A stretch of 64,000 nt of DNA from Sepiola atlantica (taxonomy: Eukaryota > Mollusca > Cephalopoda > Sepiida > Sepiolidae). Shown here piece after piece: positions 43,640-56,483 of this stretch. Under the pieces are notes generated by a model. The model did no database searches and was not told the origin of the DNA. It saw nothing but the letters and a program-made list of their open reading frames with translations. Position numbers and translations under genes: made by a program. The stretch's first letter is position 1. Each line of letters opens with the position of its first letter. Where the stretch lies: assembly GCA_963556195.1 (NCBI GenBank), contig OY744517.1:86002714-86066713 (forward strand), written 5' to 3'.

Positions 43640-44487
43640 TAAAAAAACAATATATTTTATATAGATCAGATCGATTCTTTATGGGAATCAATTTCCAAAG
43701 CAAAATGAAGTCCAATATTCAAACCTTTCAATAATTATTTCAGAATCTTCTGATTCTTGTTCTCATGATAGCGTGTGTGATATTTGATTTCCAACATCAA
43801 TTGTAATTAAATTTCAATGTTAATTCACGTGACCTTCAAAACGCAAATTAGATAACACTCTAAAGATGATTCAAAATACACATTCACATATTAAAAACAA
43901 TCGATTATATTTGGAAGTTAAAACTCTGCTTTTAATAGTCGAAGACAAAATGGTCATTATAAATTCAGTGCAAAATGGAGGATCTTTGAAAAGATGTAAT
44001 CTTGTTAATGTTCTTTCAAAGCATCAGAAAATACTAGCCAAACATTTCATCCACAAAGGTCCTATTTTGAGCTTTTTTCCAAAAATTTGGATTATGACAC
44101 CTAAAGAAAATTTGCAGAGATGGAAGCAACATGCCCATTGGTACTCTCTCTTGTAAAATTAAAACTTTTAAATATTTTTATGAATCTTTTCCTGCAGTAA
44201 ATAAAAAATATATATATATTCCAGACCTGGAAAAATATATATATATTTCAAATTATTACCTTTCTGAAGACAACTCGGACCATTATAAGAGTTTTTTTCA
44301 GTGCAAACGATTGTCTTCTCATTTGTTATTTACCAGATTCTTTATATAACACGGAGAGGGGTACGTTTAAAATCCGGAGTGTGGAAGGGGAATATGTATG
44401 ACTGTGATGTCACACAAGAATTAGAAAATAAATCTCTTTTCTAGTCAGACACTATAGAAGGGCAAACCGAGGTTTCTCTCCTCATCC
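43640..44487. other. Non-coding stretch with two unassigned open frames
   Basis: Frames at 43866-44156 (96 codons) and 44131-44349 (72 codons) have no domain I recognise. They may be an old element, but I cannot support a gene. Confidence 0.3.
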
Positions 44488-45050
44488 CACCATCCGCCCA
44501 TGCATGGAGTATTGTTGTCACATCTGGGCTGGTGCATCATCTACTAGTCTCTCCCTCCTTGACAAGGTCCAAAAAAGAGTCGCCAACCTAATAGGTCCCT
44601 CACTGTCAACCAAACTCCAGTCCCTGTCCCATCGCCGCAATGTAGCATCCTTTTGCTTGTTTTACAAATACTTAAATGGAGTATGCTCCGATGAATTGGC
44701 TACTCTGGTGCACCCTCGACGTAAATTCACTAGACCAACTCGACAATCAACTAAATCCCATCCATTCACTGTGGAGGTCCCCAGATGCCGAAGAGCCTTC
44801 TACTCAAATAGCTTCTTTTCTCGTGCTGCTGACCTATGGAACTCACTCCCTGCCCCCTGTTTCTCCGACAGTACAGACATGCAGAAATTTAAAACTAATG
44901 TAAACAGACATCTCGCTGCGACGAGCCCAATTTAGGTTGACACCCCCCCCCCTAACCTTCTCCCCTTTTCTTTTTTCTCAGTAGCCCCTTACGTCTACAG
45001 TGGCGGCCTGCCTTGTTTGGGATGAACTATGTTAAAAAAAAAAAAAATAG
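44488..45050 (+). pseudogene. Jockey/CR1-like LINE 3' end with poly(A) tail
   Basis: Open C-terminal frame of about 148 codons to TAG 44933-44935: RPCMEYCCHIWAGASSTSLS, LDKVQKRVANLIGPSLSTKL, FYKYLNGVCSDELATLVHPR, SFFSRAADLWNSLPAPCFSD. It is followed by a short 3' UTR (GTAGCCCCTTACGTCTACAG) and poly(A) at 45033-45046. A 5'-truncated, fairly young insertion. RT and endonuclease are missing. Confidence 0.85.
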
Positions 45051-45984
45051 AGACATCAAAGAAATTCGGAATGAGTATCCTAGTCCAGACCTGGAAAATT
45101 GATGTTCCAGAAGCAGACGAATACGATGTGTTGGAAAAATGACAATGATCCAACCACAACCACGGATATCTGTGTAATAACTTTCTTCGTGATAATGCTG
45201 TTTTTCTTTGGTTTGGAAGCGAAAATGAATCATAATACTTGAATTTTGCCTTTAAAATTTAATTCAAGCCAGAAATGACTTTATTGTCAACAGTTTAAAG
45301 GATTCAAAAATACTTTAAAATATGTGAGGCTTACCATAGTAAAGACATGTTTTTTTATCCATTAATATTATATTTTAAAATGGCTGCTAGTAAAACTATG
45401 ATGACGCTCTTTTATTCGAAAGTAATTCTGAAGCCTATAAACTCTCGAATCGAAAGTAATTTCTGTCTTGAATTAAAGTTTAAGGCAAAAGTCAAGTATT
45501 ATACTTCTTTTCTGCTCCTACCCCACTCCAAAACGTAATTAAAAAATAATTTACGTAGGCGTCCCTGTTGTATAAAAGAACAGTTGTTATTTCATTTTAT
45601 CGTCTTATATTGTCATTATAGTAAAAAAGATTTTCATACAAATTGATTATCTATATTTTCATAATAAAAATAAATTCTTACCCTAACAATGGAAGACGTT
45701 TCCACAAATGTTTCATCCAAATAAGACTCATATTTTCTGAACTCACATGAACAAAGGAGTAACAAGTCAATATGTTTGTAAGGAATAATTTCTCACTCTT
45801 ACTCTGCGTAGAGTTTACTCTTCATGCCCTTCTCAGAAAAGTGAGAATACAAAAAAAAAATTCTACCGAGTCCTGAAACGACACAGCTTAAATCCAGAGA
45901 AGTCTGAGACAACTGACAACAATGACAATAAAGACTGACGTCATTTTGGAGTTTTCCTCCTCATAGACTACGTTCCCCTACTAA
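45051..45984. other. AT-rich stretch, nothing recognised
   Basis: No supported feature. Confidence 0.4.
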
Positions 45985-46150
45985 GGCTTGAGAGTCTAGT
46001 CCAAGCTACTATTTAAGAATATATGGGTTCATACCTAACCCCAAAATATTAGGAAAGTGATGTAATAACCTGGACATAATTTGAACATGGCACACTGGGC
46101 CCACAGTCCATGCCGGTAACCAGTACACACCAATGCCATTTCCATAATTT
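45985..46150 (-). mobile_element. tRNA-derived SINE-like repeat (tRNA-His-like head)
   Basis: Minus strand: GGTGTGTACTGGTTACCGGC, an anticodon arm around GGACTGTGGGCC (GTG anticodon) and a B-box-like ATGTTCAAATTATG, then a body shared with 4014-4134. Confidence 0.45.
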
Positions 46151-46454
46151 TACAGTAATTCAACTTTCAGTCTAATAAAAAAAAAGACTTTGTAGAGATT
46201 TTTATTCAAATGCATACGCTAAGCATATATTAATATGAACGAATATATTAATGAACTTATTAGCAGTGAATACACCATAAAACTGCAGTAAAGTATTCAG
46301 ATAAGCAAAATATATTTCTATTTATTATCATATATATGTACATATATACATAGACATGAACCGGTAATTGGACACCCTTATTATCCTTAATAATGAAGAT
46401 TGCTTTCAGACAGTCCTGATTGACCTAGGCCAGCTAATATCAGTTATTTATTAG

Positions 46455-46715
46455 CTATTGAAACTCTGAGAATTCTAATGCTTTTTTGGCCGGTCTCATA
46501 CTTAAATAGTGATATGGTATATTGATTATTTCTATCGCTAATGAATTGAACAATCACCCAATTAGCTGAGGAGAGTGGAATTCCGAGGATTGCCGTTATC
46601 TAACGCTGATTAAGTCTATCTTCATATAATGCTATAATATGGCTCCTCTGAAACTCTTCGAATTCTAATGCTTCATACTTAAATGACGATATAAGATAGG
46701 TATATTGATATCTGA
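46455..46715 (+). repeat. Imperfect direct duplication, about 192-bp period
   Basis: GAAACTCTGAGAATTCTAAT at about 46459 and GAAACTCTTCGAATTCTAAT at about 46650, each followed by CATACTTAAAT and a GATAT..TATATTGAT segment. Confidence 0.6.
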
Positions 46716-47132
46716 ACCACGAAAATTATCAATTAGTATAAAATATTCATGTTTCAAACTTTTACTACTATTTTGTACAGCTCCGAGTAGTAGCAGTCTG
46801 TGAAAGAAAGAGAAACTTTAAACATGCATGCATTATTGTTGTCTGGATGTTTATACGTTGTTATCGATTTAATTACAACTCAAAAATGAAGGAAGGACGA
46901 AGTAGAACCTTTAACAAATTTATTTAACAAAGACACCAATTAAATGAAATGCAGAAGACTGCTGAACGCGAGATGCTTGTTTGATGGTGAGAACCGTTCT
47001 GTTTACTTTTCAACTGTAATGGCAGACGACTTCTTTTATCCAAGGTCGATAACTCTTACTTTTGATCCAAGGAAAATAACTCGATTCTGTTTTGTTAGGT
47101 TGCCCGTACAATTATTTTTGTGTCTGGGTATA

Positions 47133-47560
47133 TTATACTAAATGTAAGTTGATCGATGTATGTTTACTTAAGGCTTTTTTCCTATATACTTTAATGACAA
47201 AAAATACATGCTAGAATATACTTTAGTTCTGGGACTGAGTTATGTTTGAAAAGAATTCTCTGTTTTAATTGTTCTTATTAGTCATTATTTATAATTAATT
47301 GAACAAGTCACCCATCTCTCTCTGTCTTAGCTAACTATGTATTTCTCTCGCCCCCTCTCACTCTATGTTGATTCAACCACTTTCTAATATTTCTATGTCT
47401 CTTTGAGCATTTAGATAAAGAGTGCATCTCTTTCATCAGCACTGCTATCTAATTTACATACGTTTGTACACACCACAAACACATATGTAAATTAGATGGC
47501 AATTAGATGGCAAAAAGGTAAATCACTTTTCTTTTATATAATAAAGAATAATAATACTTT

Positions 47561-47620
<60 letters not shown>

Positions 47621-47760
47621 GAAGTAAAGAAACTTATTATTTTTAGTTATGCAAGAGGAATGCGTTAACACATATGTGACAGTTTATGAATTTTAGAATG
47701 AAATCAAAGTAGAATAAATAATGGTAATGCTTGTGACCCAACGGGTTTATGACTAATGGA
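47133..47760 (+). mobile_element. Helitron-like repeat family 2, copy 1 (decayed)
   Basis: Aligns with 54955-55538 over TTAAGGCTTTTTTCCTATAT, ATACTTTAGTTCTGGGA, CACTCTATGTTGATTCAACC and GTGACCCAACG. The terminal hairpin and CTAG are degraded here. An (AAT)n tract (47566-47622) interrupts it. Confidence 0.55.
47566..47622. repeat. (AAT)n microsatellite
   Basis: About 57 bp of pure AAT. Confidence 0.95.
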
Positions 47761-47913
47761 AGTTTGGTATCTGTCTGTCTGAAACCGAAACTATACTATT
47801 ACTTCTATATCTGAAGCTGAAACTATATTATTACTATCTTTTGATACTTAATTCAGTTTATTATACTATTTCAGAGTAATGTAATATCTTTCAATGCTCA
47901 ATTCAGGGGGAGG

Positions 47914-48080
47914 GTAGTGTAGTATCTGTTCTGTTGTCATGATATCATTCTCACAGACCTTACCTCCTCATTTGTTTAGAGGGACGTTAGTGTAGTAAGT
48001 ATTATATTGTCATGAGACCATCCTCCCAGGCATTACCTCCTCCTTTGTGTGACAGTGTAGTATATGTTCGTTCGTCATAT
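47914..48080 (+). repeat. Three-fold tandem with U2-like GTGTAGTATCTGTTCT start
   Basis: GTGTAGTATCTGTTCT (47924), GTGTAGTAAGTATTAT (about 47991) and GTGTAGTATATGTTCG (about 48054) begin units of about 65 bp that share GTCATGA, CAT and TTACCTCCTC. The first 16 bases equal the U2 snRNA block found in the U2-headed repeats. Confidence 0.5.
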
Positions 48081-48089
48081 ATACGAGCA

Positions 48090-48775
48090 ATAATATGCAT
48101 ATAATTCCTAGTATTCATAAGATCACTACATCTTTATATTATTTAATAATGTTTCTTCTTTATTCAAATTAAATTCCTTTTTAATTAAATTCTTTCAATT
48201 AATTATTATTTACCAATCAAAGAAATACTTCGATGTTCAATGCTTTGAGAATGTCGTGTATAAATATTAAAGTATGTTTGATGAGAACCGAATATTTCTT
48301 CTTTATTAGTCAAATATTGACTGGCTGTAGACATCTTTTTTTTAAGGAACGGTTTTCATATCCTCAATATTTATCTTCTCACTCAATTACCAAATAAGAC
48401 TCGCATACAATGAGTAGAGATTTACATAATGAAGATGGACAGGACTCTCAGTTGAAGGCACAGTGCAGACTCCAGTCTTAATGGTGCCAACGGTCAGACA
48501 CCTGAAGAAAGCCAGGCTCTGGATGTCTGCAATGAATTGGAATCCTTTGACGACCCAAGAGAGGCACCAAATCATTACGATGATCTATCGGATTAGATTA
48601 GTTGGCCAATGTCCAGTTTGTTTGAAACCTGGAAGGAATTAAATAAAGAAGATTTAGAAAGATGCCATAAGAGAATAGCCGTCGATGTCTGCTAGAATAT
48701 CTTCGGAATTTGGTATATCAAAACCAAAGAATAGATAATAATTTTCATCCTCTCATAAAGCAACCAAATATTCTC
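48090..48775. other. Non-coding stretch, nothing recognised
   Basis: No supported gene. A minus-strand 62-codon frame at 48387 is unassigned. Confidence 0.35.
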
Positions 48776-49692
48776 AACATGCTTTCCATAGTACATTGAA
48801 ATGGAAAAAGCTTACATGTACATTCTCAAATGAGACCCTGACTTGCATATATGTATATATTTCTCAAACGAAAATGGAAAGATCTAATAAAAATATGATG
48901 CCAGAAAAGAAACCTTTCACATACAAGTTTTTGGCCATTTAGCCATATCCAGGTTTTTCCTGTCAAAGATAAAAAATTATGGCATGTGTTTTCAAATACA
49001 GTTTCCCCATAATTATCTTTCTTGGCTGTTTCTTTTCAGTGGCAGAAAACGTTGACTTCTTCATTGTTAAAGACGCTTGGTAACTAGTGATTGACATCAG
49101 ACTCCACTAAGCTCACCCCGGCATATAGTTTAATGTCATACTAAGTACACTCTGGAAGAAAGAAAGATAATATTGTTGTATGTTAAGTGGCCTCGAATAG
49201 AACTGAGATAGGAAGTAACTGTCAAGGGGTCAACAGATCAAATGTAAGATGCGTGAGAGTGTGTGATATCTGGAAGCGGAACTTAGAGACCACATAACGA
49301 AGAAAGGGGCTTAGATTTTGTTTGGGGACGAGAATTAACAGACACATATAATATAACTCTAAATATAAAAACTAGTGTAAGACACTGATTGCCTTTCTCT
49401 CTTGAATTATACCCGGACAAAAATATAATAAAGAACAAAATATATTGTGTAAAATTGTCTCTGTTTAATTAATTCCAATTAATAACGATCAAGCTAGACA
49501 AGAAAACCAGGAGAATTTATCATTAGTTCTAGCGAAAGCAAACTGGCCAAGTAAGCATTGTCTCTTTTCTCTTTGCCTCATGAGATCATAATTATCACCA
49601 TTTGTAACAATATGAATCTGAAATAAATTTGGAAAACTAAACAAATAAAAGGTAAAGTAATAAATGCCTTATTTAAGAAAACTCAGTGATTA

Positions 49693-51838
49693 CTCAAATG
49701 TTTATTTCGTCATCTAAAATTTGAAAAAGTACTAGCTTTACTTTTCATAATTTTGTGATGTTTGACTTCAAATGTTTATTTCGTCATCTAAAATGTGAAA
49801 AGTACTAGCTTTACTTTTCATAATTTTGTGATGTTTGACTTCAAATGTTTATTTCGTCATCTAAAAATTGAAAAATACTAGCTTTACTTTTCATAATTAT
49901 GTGATGTTTGACTTCAAATGTTTATTTCGTCATCAAAAAGTTGAAAAAGCACTAGCTTTACTTTTCATAATTTTGTGATGTTTGACTTCAAATGTTTATT
50001 TCGTCATCTAAAATTTTAAAAGTACTAGCTTTACTTTTACATAATCTTGTGCTGTTTGATTTCAAATGTTTATTTCGTCATCTAAAATTTGAAAAGTACT
50101 AGCTTTACTTTTCATAATTATGTGATATTTGACTTCATTTGTTTATTTCGTCATCTAAAATTTGAAAAGTACTAGCTTTACTTTTCATAATCTTGTGATG
50201 TTTGACTTCAAATGTTTATTTCGTCATCAAAAATTAGAAAAGTACTAGCTTTACTTTTCATAATCTTGTGATGTTTGACTTCAAATGTTTATTTCGTCAT
50301 CTAAAATTTGAAAAAGTACTAGCTTTACTTTTCATAATCTTGTGATGTTTGACTTCAAATGTTTATTTCGTCGTCTAAAATTTGAAAAAGTACTAGCTTT
50401 ACTTTTCATAATCTTGTGATGTTTGACATCAAATGTTTATTTCGTCATCTAAAATTTGAAAAAGTACTAGCTTTACTTTTCATAATCTTGTGATGTTTGA
50501 CTTCAAATGTTTATTTCGTCGTCTAAAATTTGAAAAAGTACTAGCTTTACTTTTCATAATCTTGTGATGTTTGACTTCAAATGTTTATTTCGTCATCTAA
50601 AATTTGAAAAAGTACTAGCTTTACTTTTCATAATGTTGTGATGTTTGACTTCAAATGTTTATTTCGTCGTCTAAAATTTGAAAAAGTACTAGCTTTACTT
50701 TTCATAATCTTGTGATGTTTGACTTCAAATGTTTATTTCGTCATCTAAAATTTGAAAAAGTACTAGCTTTACTTTTCATAATCTTGTGATGTTTGACTTC
50801 AAATGTTTATTTCGTCGTCTAAAATTTGAAAAAGTACTAGCTTTACTTTTCATAATCTTGTGATGTTTGACTTCAAATGTTTATTTCGTCATCTAAAATT
50901 TGAAAAAGTACTAGCTTTACTTTTCATAATCTTGTGATGTTTGACTTCAAATGTTTATTTCGTCGTCTAAAATTTGAAAAAGTACTAGCTTTACTTTTCA
51001 TAATCTTGTGATGTTTGACTTCAAATGTTTATTTCGTCATCTAAAATTTGAAAAAGTACTAGCTTTACTTTTCATAATGTTGTGATGTTTGACTTCAAAT
51101 GTTTATTTCGTCGTCTAAAATTTGAAAAAGTACTAGCTTTACTTTTCATAATCTTGTGATGTTTGACTTCAAATGTTTATTTCGTCATCTAAAATTTGAA
51201 AAAGTACTAGCTTTACTTTTCATAATCTCGTGATGTTTGACTTCAAATGTTTATTTCGTCGTCTAAAATTTGAAAAAGTACTAGCTTTACTTTTCATAAT
51301 TTGGTGATGTTTGACTTCAAATGTTTATTTCGTCATCTAAAATTTGAAAAAGTACTAGCTTTACTTTTCATAATCTTGTGATGTTTGACTTCAAATGTTT
51401 ATTTCGTCATCTAAAATTTGAAAAAGTACTAGCTTTACTTTTCATAATCTTGTGATGTTTGACTTCAAATGTTTATTTCGTCGTCTAAAATTTGAAAAAG
51501 TACTAGCTTTACTTTTCATAATTTTGTGATGTTTGACTTCAAATGTTTATTTCGTCATCTAAAATTTGAAAAAGTACTAGCTTTACTTTTCATAATCTTG
51601 TGATGTTTGACTTCAAATGTTTATTTCGTCATCTAAAATTTGAAAAATTACTAGCTTTACTTTTCATAATCTTGTGATGTTTGACTTCAAATGTTTATTT
51701 CGTCGTCTAAAATTTGAAAAAGTACTAGCTTTACTTTTCATAATTTTGTGATGTTTGACTTCAAATGTTTATTTCGTCATCTAAAATTTGAAAAAGTACT
51801 AGCTTTACTTTTCATAATCTTGTGATGTTTGACTTCAA
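49693..51838. repeat. 74-bp minisatellite, about 29 copies with higher-order structure
   Basis: Unit: CAAATGTTTATTTCGTCATC, AAAATTTGAAAAAGTACTAG, CTTTACTTTTCATAATCTTG, TGATGTTTGACTT. From about 50370 the units alternate between CGTCGTC and CGTCATC, a 148-bp dimer. A rare ATAATGTTGTG variant recurs 444 bp apart (50633 and 51077), exactly six units. The first nine or so units are more divergent. Confidence 0.97.
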
Positions 51839-51951
51839 AGTTTTGCAAACGATAACATGTTCATTAATCATGATTCGGAATTTTTTTAGATGAGGATTGA
51901 TAATTTCTATTATTTTAAATTATTTGTACTACTAATCTTATCTTGGTTGTT

Positions 51952-51996
51952 ATTTTCACAACGTTTCGGACGATGTAACCTCCGACCTTGTTCAGG
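51952..51996 (-). ncRNA. Degenerate hammerhead-like motif
   Basis: Minus strand: CCTGAACAAGGTCGGAGG...TCGTCC, GAAA, ACGTT. The CTGAACA half lacks G8. Same family as 28608-28690. Confidence 0.35.
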
Positions 51997-52144
51997 TACA
52001 TATTTCTTAACTTGGAATTTATACGAAATTTCGAAGCGAACCCATTTTTTAATCCACGCGGTAGAAACTCCATCAGCCATTACCACTCATTTGAGAATGT
52101 AGATATAAGTTTTTTCCATTTCAATGTACTATGGAAAGCATGTT

Positions 52145-52943
52145 TATTTTATTCTTAGTTAGTATCGCCTGTAGGGAGGATTGAACCTTCAACCTCCGGA
52201 AAACTGTCACTTAGAACTGGTTGTTACTTAACACTTTCATGGATCCGTAGTGCAATGTGTGAAAATAACAATCAAGATGAGAATAGTAGTTTGAATAATC
52301 TAACTAGTACATGTTCATTAACTGACAGTGACATTTCTTTACAGAACAGACTAACATTTTCATTTTATTTGTAATGGTTCACTAAAGGTGTAGAGATGTG
52401 CATTGCATATCCTTATTGCTGTAGTACATGGATTTAAATCCAGGTTTATCCCCAACATTAATATGTTAATGCTTAATACACTCTAGATTTGTAGGTGGCA
52501 TTTACTCCAAAAACGGATATAACATTCTGATCAGTATTTTTTTTTAGATTTAACGAAAATGTGTGTATGAAAGCAAGCTATGGATTATAAGTCAAAATAA
52601 GTGAAAATTGAAAACAGAACTTTCTTAATCTCAAGTGACGATTTATAGAACGAAGAATACCCACATAAAACTAAAAATGAAAAAAAAATGAAATTCTAAA
52701 TACTTAGAAAAATATTAGCAGTTGATTACTTCCCTTGATAAATTGAAGAGAGCTTACAGTTTCTCAGACAAATGATTTTCTTTTGATTAAAAATATGATT
52801 ATAAAAGCACACAACAAAACGATTATTTATTCATAGAAGTCAGAAAAGACAATATTGAAAATCGATAGAAATGCACAGTCGTTCTAAATTGATTTTTAAA
52901 GCTGAATATGCAAAATAGTTGTGTCAATTAATCAAAATATATC
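52145..52943. other. AT-rich stretch; weak tRNA B-box near 52190
   Basis: GAAGGTTCAATCCTCCC on the minus strand near 52170-52190 looks like a T-arm but lacks a convincing A-box. Otherwise nothing recognised. Confidence 0.3.
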
Positions 52944-53290
52944 AAGTTATAAAAAGGGAAATTTTGGTTAGATTCAATAAGTAGCTTGAACAACAACCAA
53001 TCACTCTATAATATGTTCAGACACGCAAATATATATGTGTAAGTGTGTGTGTGTGTATGTGTGTGCGTGTGTATGTGTGTGCTTCTAATGTTACTATTAA
53101 TAATAAAAGTATATAACAAAATCTATAAACTACAAGTTATAAAAGGGATATGTGGTTAGATTACATAAGTAGCTTGAAAAACAACCAATTACTCTATAAT
53201 ATGTTCAGACACTATAATATATACATGTGTAAGTATGTGTGTGTTTCTAATGTTACTATCAATAAAAGTATATAAAAAAATCTATAAACG
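52944..53290 (+). repeat. Tandem duplication of about 185 and 160 bp units
   Basis: CAAGTTATAAAAAGGGAAAT...TAGCTTGAACAACAACCAAT and CAAGTTATAAAAGGGATATG...TAGCTTGAAAAACAACCAAT, each ending in (TG)n and AATAAAAGTATATAA. Length differs mainly by the (TG)n. Confidence 0.85.
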
Positions 53291-53405
53291 CCATCAAATA
53301 TTTAACAGAAATACTGTTAAACTTTGTTATATCTGCATGGATAACATTATAAAAAGAACGGATATTCTCACGATAAATCTATTCAATCGCTACATGTAAT
53401 GATGA

Positions 53406-54100
53406 AAATGTTAGTTCAAACTTGAGCTTAAACGACTGATACAAATGTTAATTAAAACTTAAGCTTAACAGACTGATACAAATGTTAGTTCAAACTTAAG
53501 TATAACAGACTGACACACATGTTTGTTTAAACTTAAGCTTAACAGACTTACACAAATGTTAGTTCAAACTTAAGCTTAACAGACTGACACAAATGTTTGT
53601 TCAAACTTAAGCTTAACAGACTGACACAAATGTTAGTTCAAACTTAAGCTTAACAGACTTACACAAATGTTAGTTCAAACTTAAGCTTAACAGACTGACA
53701 AAAATGTTAGTTCAAACTTAAGCTTAACAAACTGATACAAATGTTTGTTTAAACTTAAGCTTAACAGACTGATACAAATGTTAGTTCAAACTTAAGCTTA
53801 ACAGACTGATACAAATGTTAGTTAAAACTTAAGTATAACAGACTTACACAAATGTTAGTTCAAACTTAAGCTTAACAGACTGACACAAATGTTAGTTCAA
53901 ACTTAAGCTTAACAGACTGACACAAATGTTAGTTCAAACTTAAGCTTAACAGACTTACACAAATGTTTGTTTAAACTTAAGCTTAACAGACTGACACACA
54001 TTTTAGTTCAAACTTAAGCTTAACAGACTGATACAAATGTTAGTTTAAACTTAAGCTTAACAGACTGATACAAATGTTAGTTCAAATTTAAATATTACAG
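53406..54100. repeat. 37-bp minisatellite, about 19 copies
   Basis: Unit ACTTAAGCTTAACAGACTGA, CACAAATGTTAGTTCAA with minor variants (TTTGTTTAA, GACTTACAC). Confidence 0.95.
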
Positions 54101-54622
54101 ACAGACCAACTGCCAGAGCCTCTTATGAAGATGTGTAGGCGCATTTAAAATATAACATTCTGATTCAATCTGCGCATGTAGCGATAAAAATACTATTTCA
54201 TCAAACTTAACCGTGACATAGCAATAGACAGATCCTAGCATCGCGATCTGTGAACGCGTCTCAATGAAAAAAAAAAACGGCATGATTAAATTTTTAGTAA
54301 TAAACACGTATATAAAAACTTGTAATTGTATGAATAATAATGTGTGTCCACTTCAAGGAAAATGTAAATTGAAAAGTGTTATTTACAAAGCGGAAGTATC
54401 ATCCACTGAAAATTCTCCACATAAGTAATTTTACATTAGTGCTATTTCAATAGAATTGAAAGAGTGTTCCTGGAATCGTGCAGAAACCGTGATAATGGAC
54501 GTTATAAATGCAATATTACCACTTTCACATGATAGTTTTTATTTTTTGAAGTTTTATATGAAAATGGAAAGAAAACACTGAACATTAAATAGTTTTCTTT
54601 TTTTTTAACTACAAAAATTAAA

Positions 54623-54871
54623 AACTCCAACAGCTTCTTTCCTTGTGCTGCCGGCCTCTGGAACTCCCTCACTGCTCCCTGTTACCCCGACGTTACTGAC
54701 ATGCAGAGGTTTAAAACTAATGTAAACAGACATCTAGCTGCACAGCTCCCAACTTGGGATGACACCCTAAACCTACTCCCTAATTCTCAGTAGCCCCTTA
54801 CGTCTACAGTGGTGTCCTGCCTTGTTTGGGGTGAAATATCTTTATTAAAAAAATAAAAAATAAAAAAAATA
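54623..54871 (+). pseudogene. Jockey/CR1-like LINE C terminus with A-rich tail
   Basis: NSNSFFPCAAGLWNSLTAPC, DMQRFKTNVNRHLAAQLPTW, stop TAG 54791-54793, then GTAGCCCCTTACGTCTACAG as in the 44.5 kb copy and an A-rich end at 54848-54871. Strongly 5'-truncated. Confidence 0.85.
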
Positions 54872-54954
54872 AATGTCTACATGTCTAATCACTTCTCAAA
54901 AAGAGAGTGAAGAGTGTGTTAAGAAGAATAACCTAGTATGATAAAATATCAATA

Positions 54955-55538
54955 TCTATTATTATACTAAGTGTGAGTTAATTAACGTTTATCAAGTTAA
55001 TCAACCCCTGTTCCCTTAAGGCTTTTTTCCTCTATATTTTAATAGCACAAGATGCATGCTAAATATACTTTAGTTCTGGGATTGTTATGTTTTTGTTTTT
55101 TTTAAATACCGATTATTTTTTCTAATTTGCTATAATTTATAATAAACGTGATAAGTCAACCATCTGTCTCTTAGTTATCTATGTATTTCTTTCGCACTCT
55201 CACTCTATGTTGATTCAACCACTCCCTAATATTTATTAATGTCTGTAAGCATTTAGAGAAAGAGTGACCCTTTTTCAGCTAATTTACAGTGTGATTGTAC
55301 ACACCGTGAACACGTATATAAATTAAATAGCAAAACAATAAAAAACTGTACTTCTATATTACCCATGAGAATAATATAAAGTAAAACTACTTATTATGTT
55401 CAATTATGTAAGAATTGACTCGTTAGTTAAAAGGAAAATAATTTCTTAACAGATGTATCATAGTTAATAAATTTTCGAAGTAAATCAATGAACAAATAGT
55501 GGTTGTGGTTGTGACCCAACGAGTCACCGGTCGTCTAG
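54955..55538 (+). mobile_element. Helitron-like element, family 2, copy 2
   Basis: Starts TCTATTATTATACTAAGTGT (54955, preceded by A) and ends CGGTCGTCTAG (55538, followed by T), with a hairpin GTGAC-ccaacga-GTCAC eleven bases before the end. Its length (584 bp) and sequence match 47133-47760. No helicase. Confidence 0.6.
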
Positions 55539-55769
55539 TATCTTCTAAACAAAAGAACTAACCTTTAGACTTACATGTTGAAGGATTAGTTTTCCCATGA
55601 TAAAATGATGTTAATTTGGTTTGGATGTTTTACCACACATAAAACCCGTTTGCTAAAATCAGTCATTTTGGTAAAGATTTCAAGTTCTTGTATCTTTTAT
55701 TTATTTATAGATTAGTCGATTTTGTAGACATATATTTTGCAAATAAATATTCTGAAATTGATAGATTCT

Positions 55770-55930
55770 ATTTAACCCATAAGTGAGGGTCTGACAGGTT
55801 CTACACCCCCTCCCCCCAGGCTCAGAGTAATTACATATTTGGACTGGATGCAGTTTCATGTTATAGCCAAGAAATATTATATTTAACCCATAGATGGAAC
55901 CTTGAGAAGTAATACCACTCAGGGTCAGAA
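55770..55930 (+). repeat. Dispersed repeat C, two short tandem fragments
   Basis: ATTTAACCCATAAGTGAGGG and ATTTAACCCATAGATGGAAC each precede a CAGGTTCTACACC / AGTAATACCACTC block resembling 23815-23880. Confidence 0.5.
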
Positions 55931-56094
55931 AAATCCACTGATAACATAAGGGACACTTTCTGCATGTGTCTGTCTGTCAGTCACAATTTTTTTAAACGAA
56001 TATCTTAACTTCTTTTAGAAATGGAAAATATTGCATTAATATTAAATAAGAAATTCCCAGCAAATAAAGCAGATGTCCTGCCCGGAAACCGAAA

Positions 56095-56155
56095 CCGAAA
56101 CCTTGAGATCCTCAGTCTGATGTTCTACGAACTGAGCTATTTATGTTTCACTATA
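56095..56155 (-). pseudogene. tRNA-like pseudogene
   Basis: Minus strand: TAGCTCAGTTCGTAGAAC is a near-perfect tRNA D-arm/A-box, and AGACTGAGGATCT looks like an anticodon arm (GAG). The T-arm is replaced by a GGTTTC triplication. Not functional. Confidence 0.6.
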
Positions 56156-56352
56156 AATAGATCTTAAAACATTACTATCACAAAATAATTACAGCTTTGA
56201 CGTTACGTCATAGATTTATGATTTACGTCATGTTTCAAAACATTAATTCAAACAAAGGAGATCATTAAAATTAATAAATGAAGGCTTAAACATTATTAAT
56301 AGCGTTAAAAACTCTTTAAATAACCCAAAACAATTTATTTTGCTTTAACTAC

Positions 56353-56402
56353 ATATTGGTGTTAAAAACTATTTAATATATAATTTATACTAGAATTTAG
56401 AT

Positions 56403-56440
<38 letters not shown>

Positions 56441-56483
56441 ACCTAAATTCTAGTATAAATTATATATTAAATAGTTTTTAACA

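Larger units (their letters stand above)
48776..52144. repeat. Inverted repeats flanking the 74-bp minisatellite region
   Basis: AACATGCTTTCCATAGTACA at 48776-48834 (59 bp) is matched in reverse complement by 52086-52144, with a few substitutions. The 3.3 kb between holds the minisatellite and a hammerhead-like motif. This could be one fold-back element or two opposite copies of a dispersed repeat. Confidence 0.6.

Noticed and set aside
47405..47440. CTGATGA followed by AAGAG/CTCTTT stem on the minus strand
   Set aside because: A good stem, but ATCTAAA stands where GAAA is needed.
48485..48540. CCTGAAGAAAGCC near 48500
   Set aside because: No GAAA at the required distance and no stem I partner.
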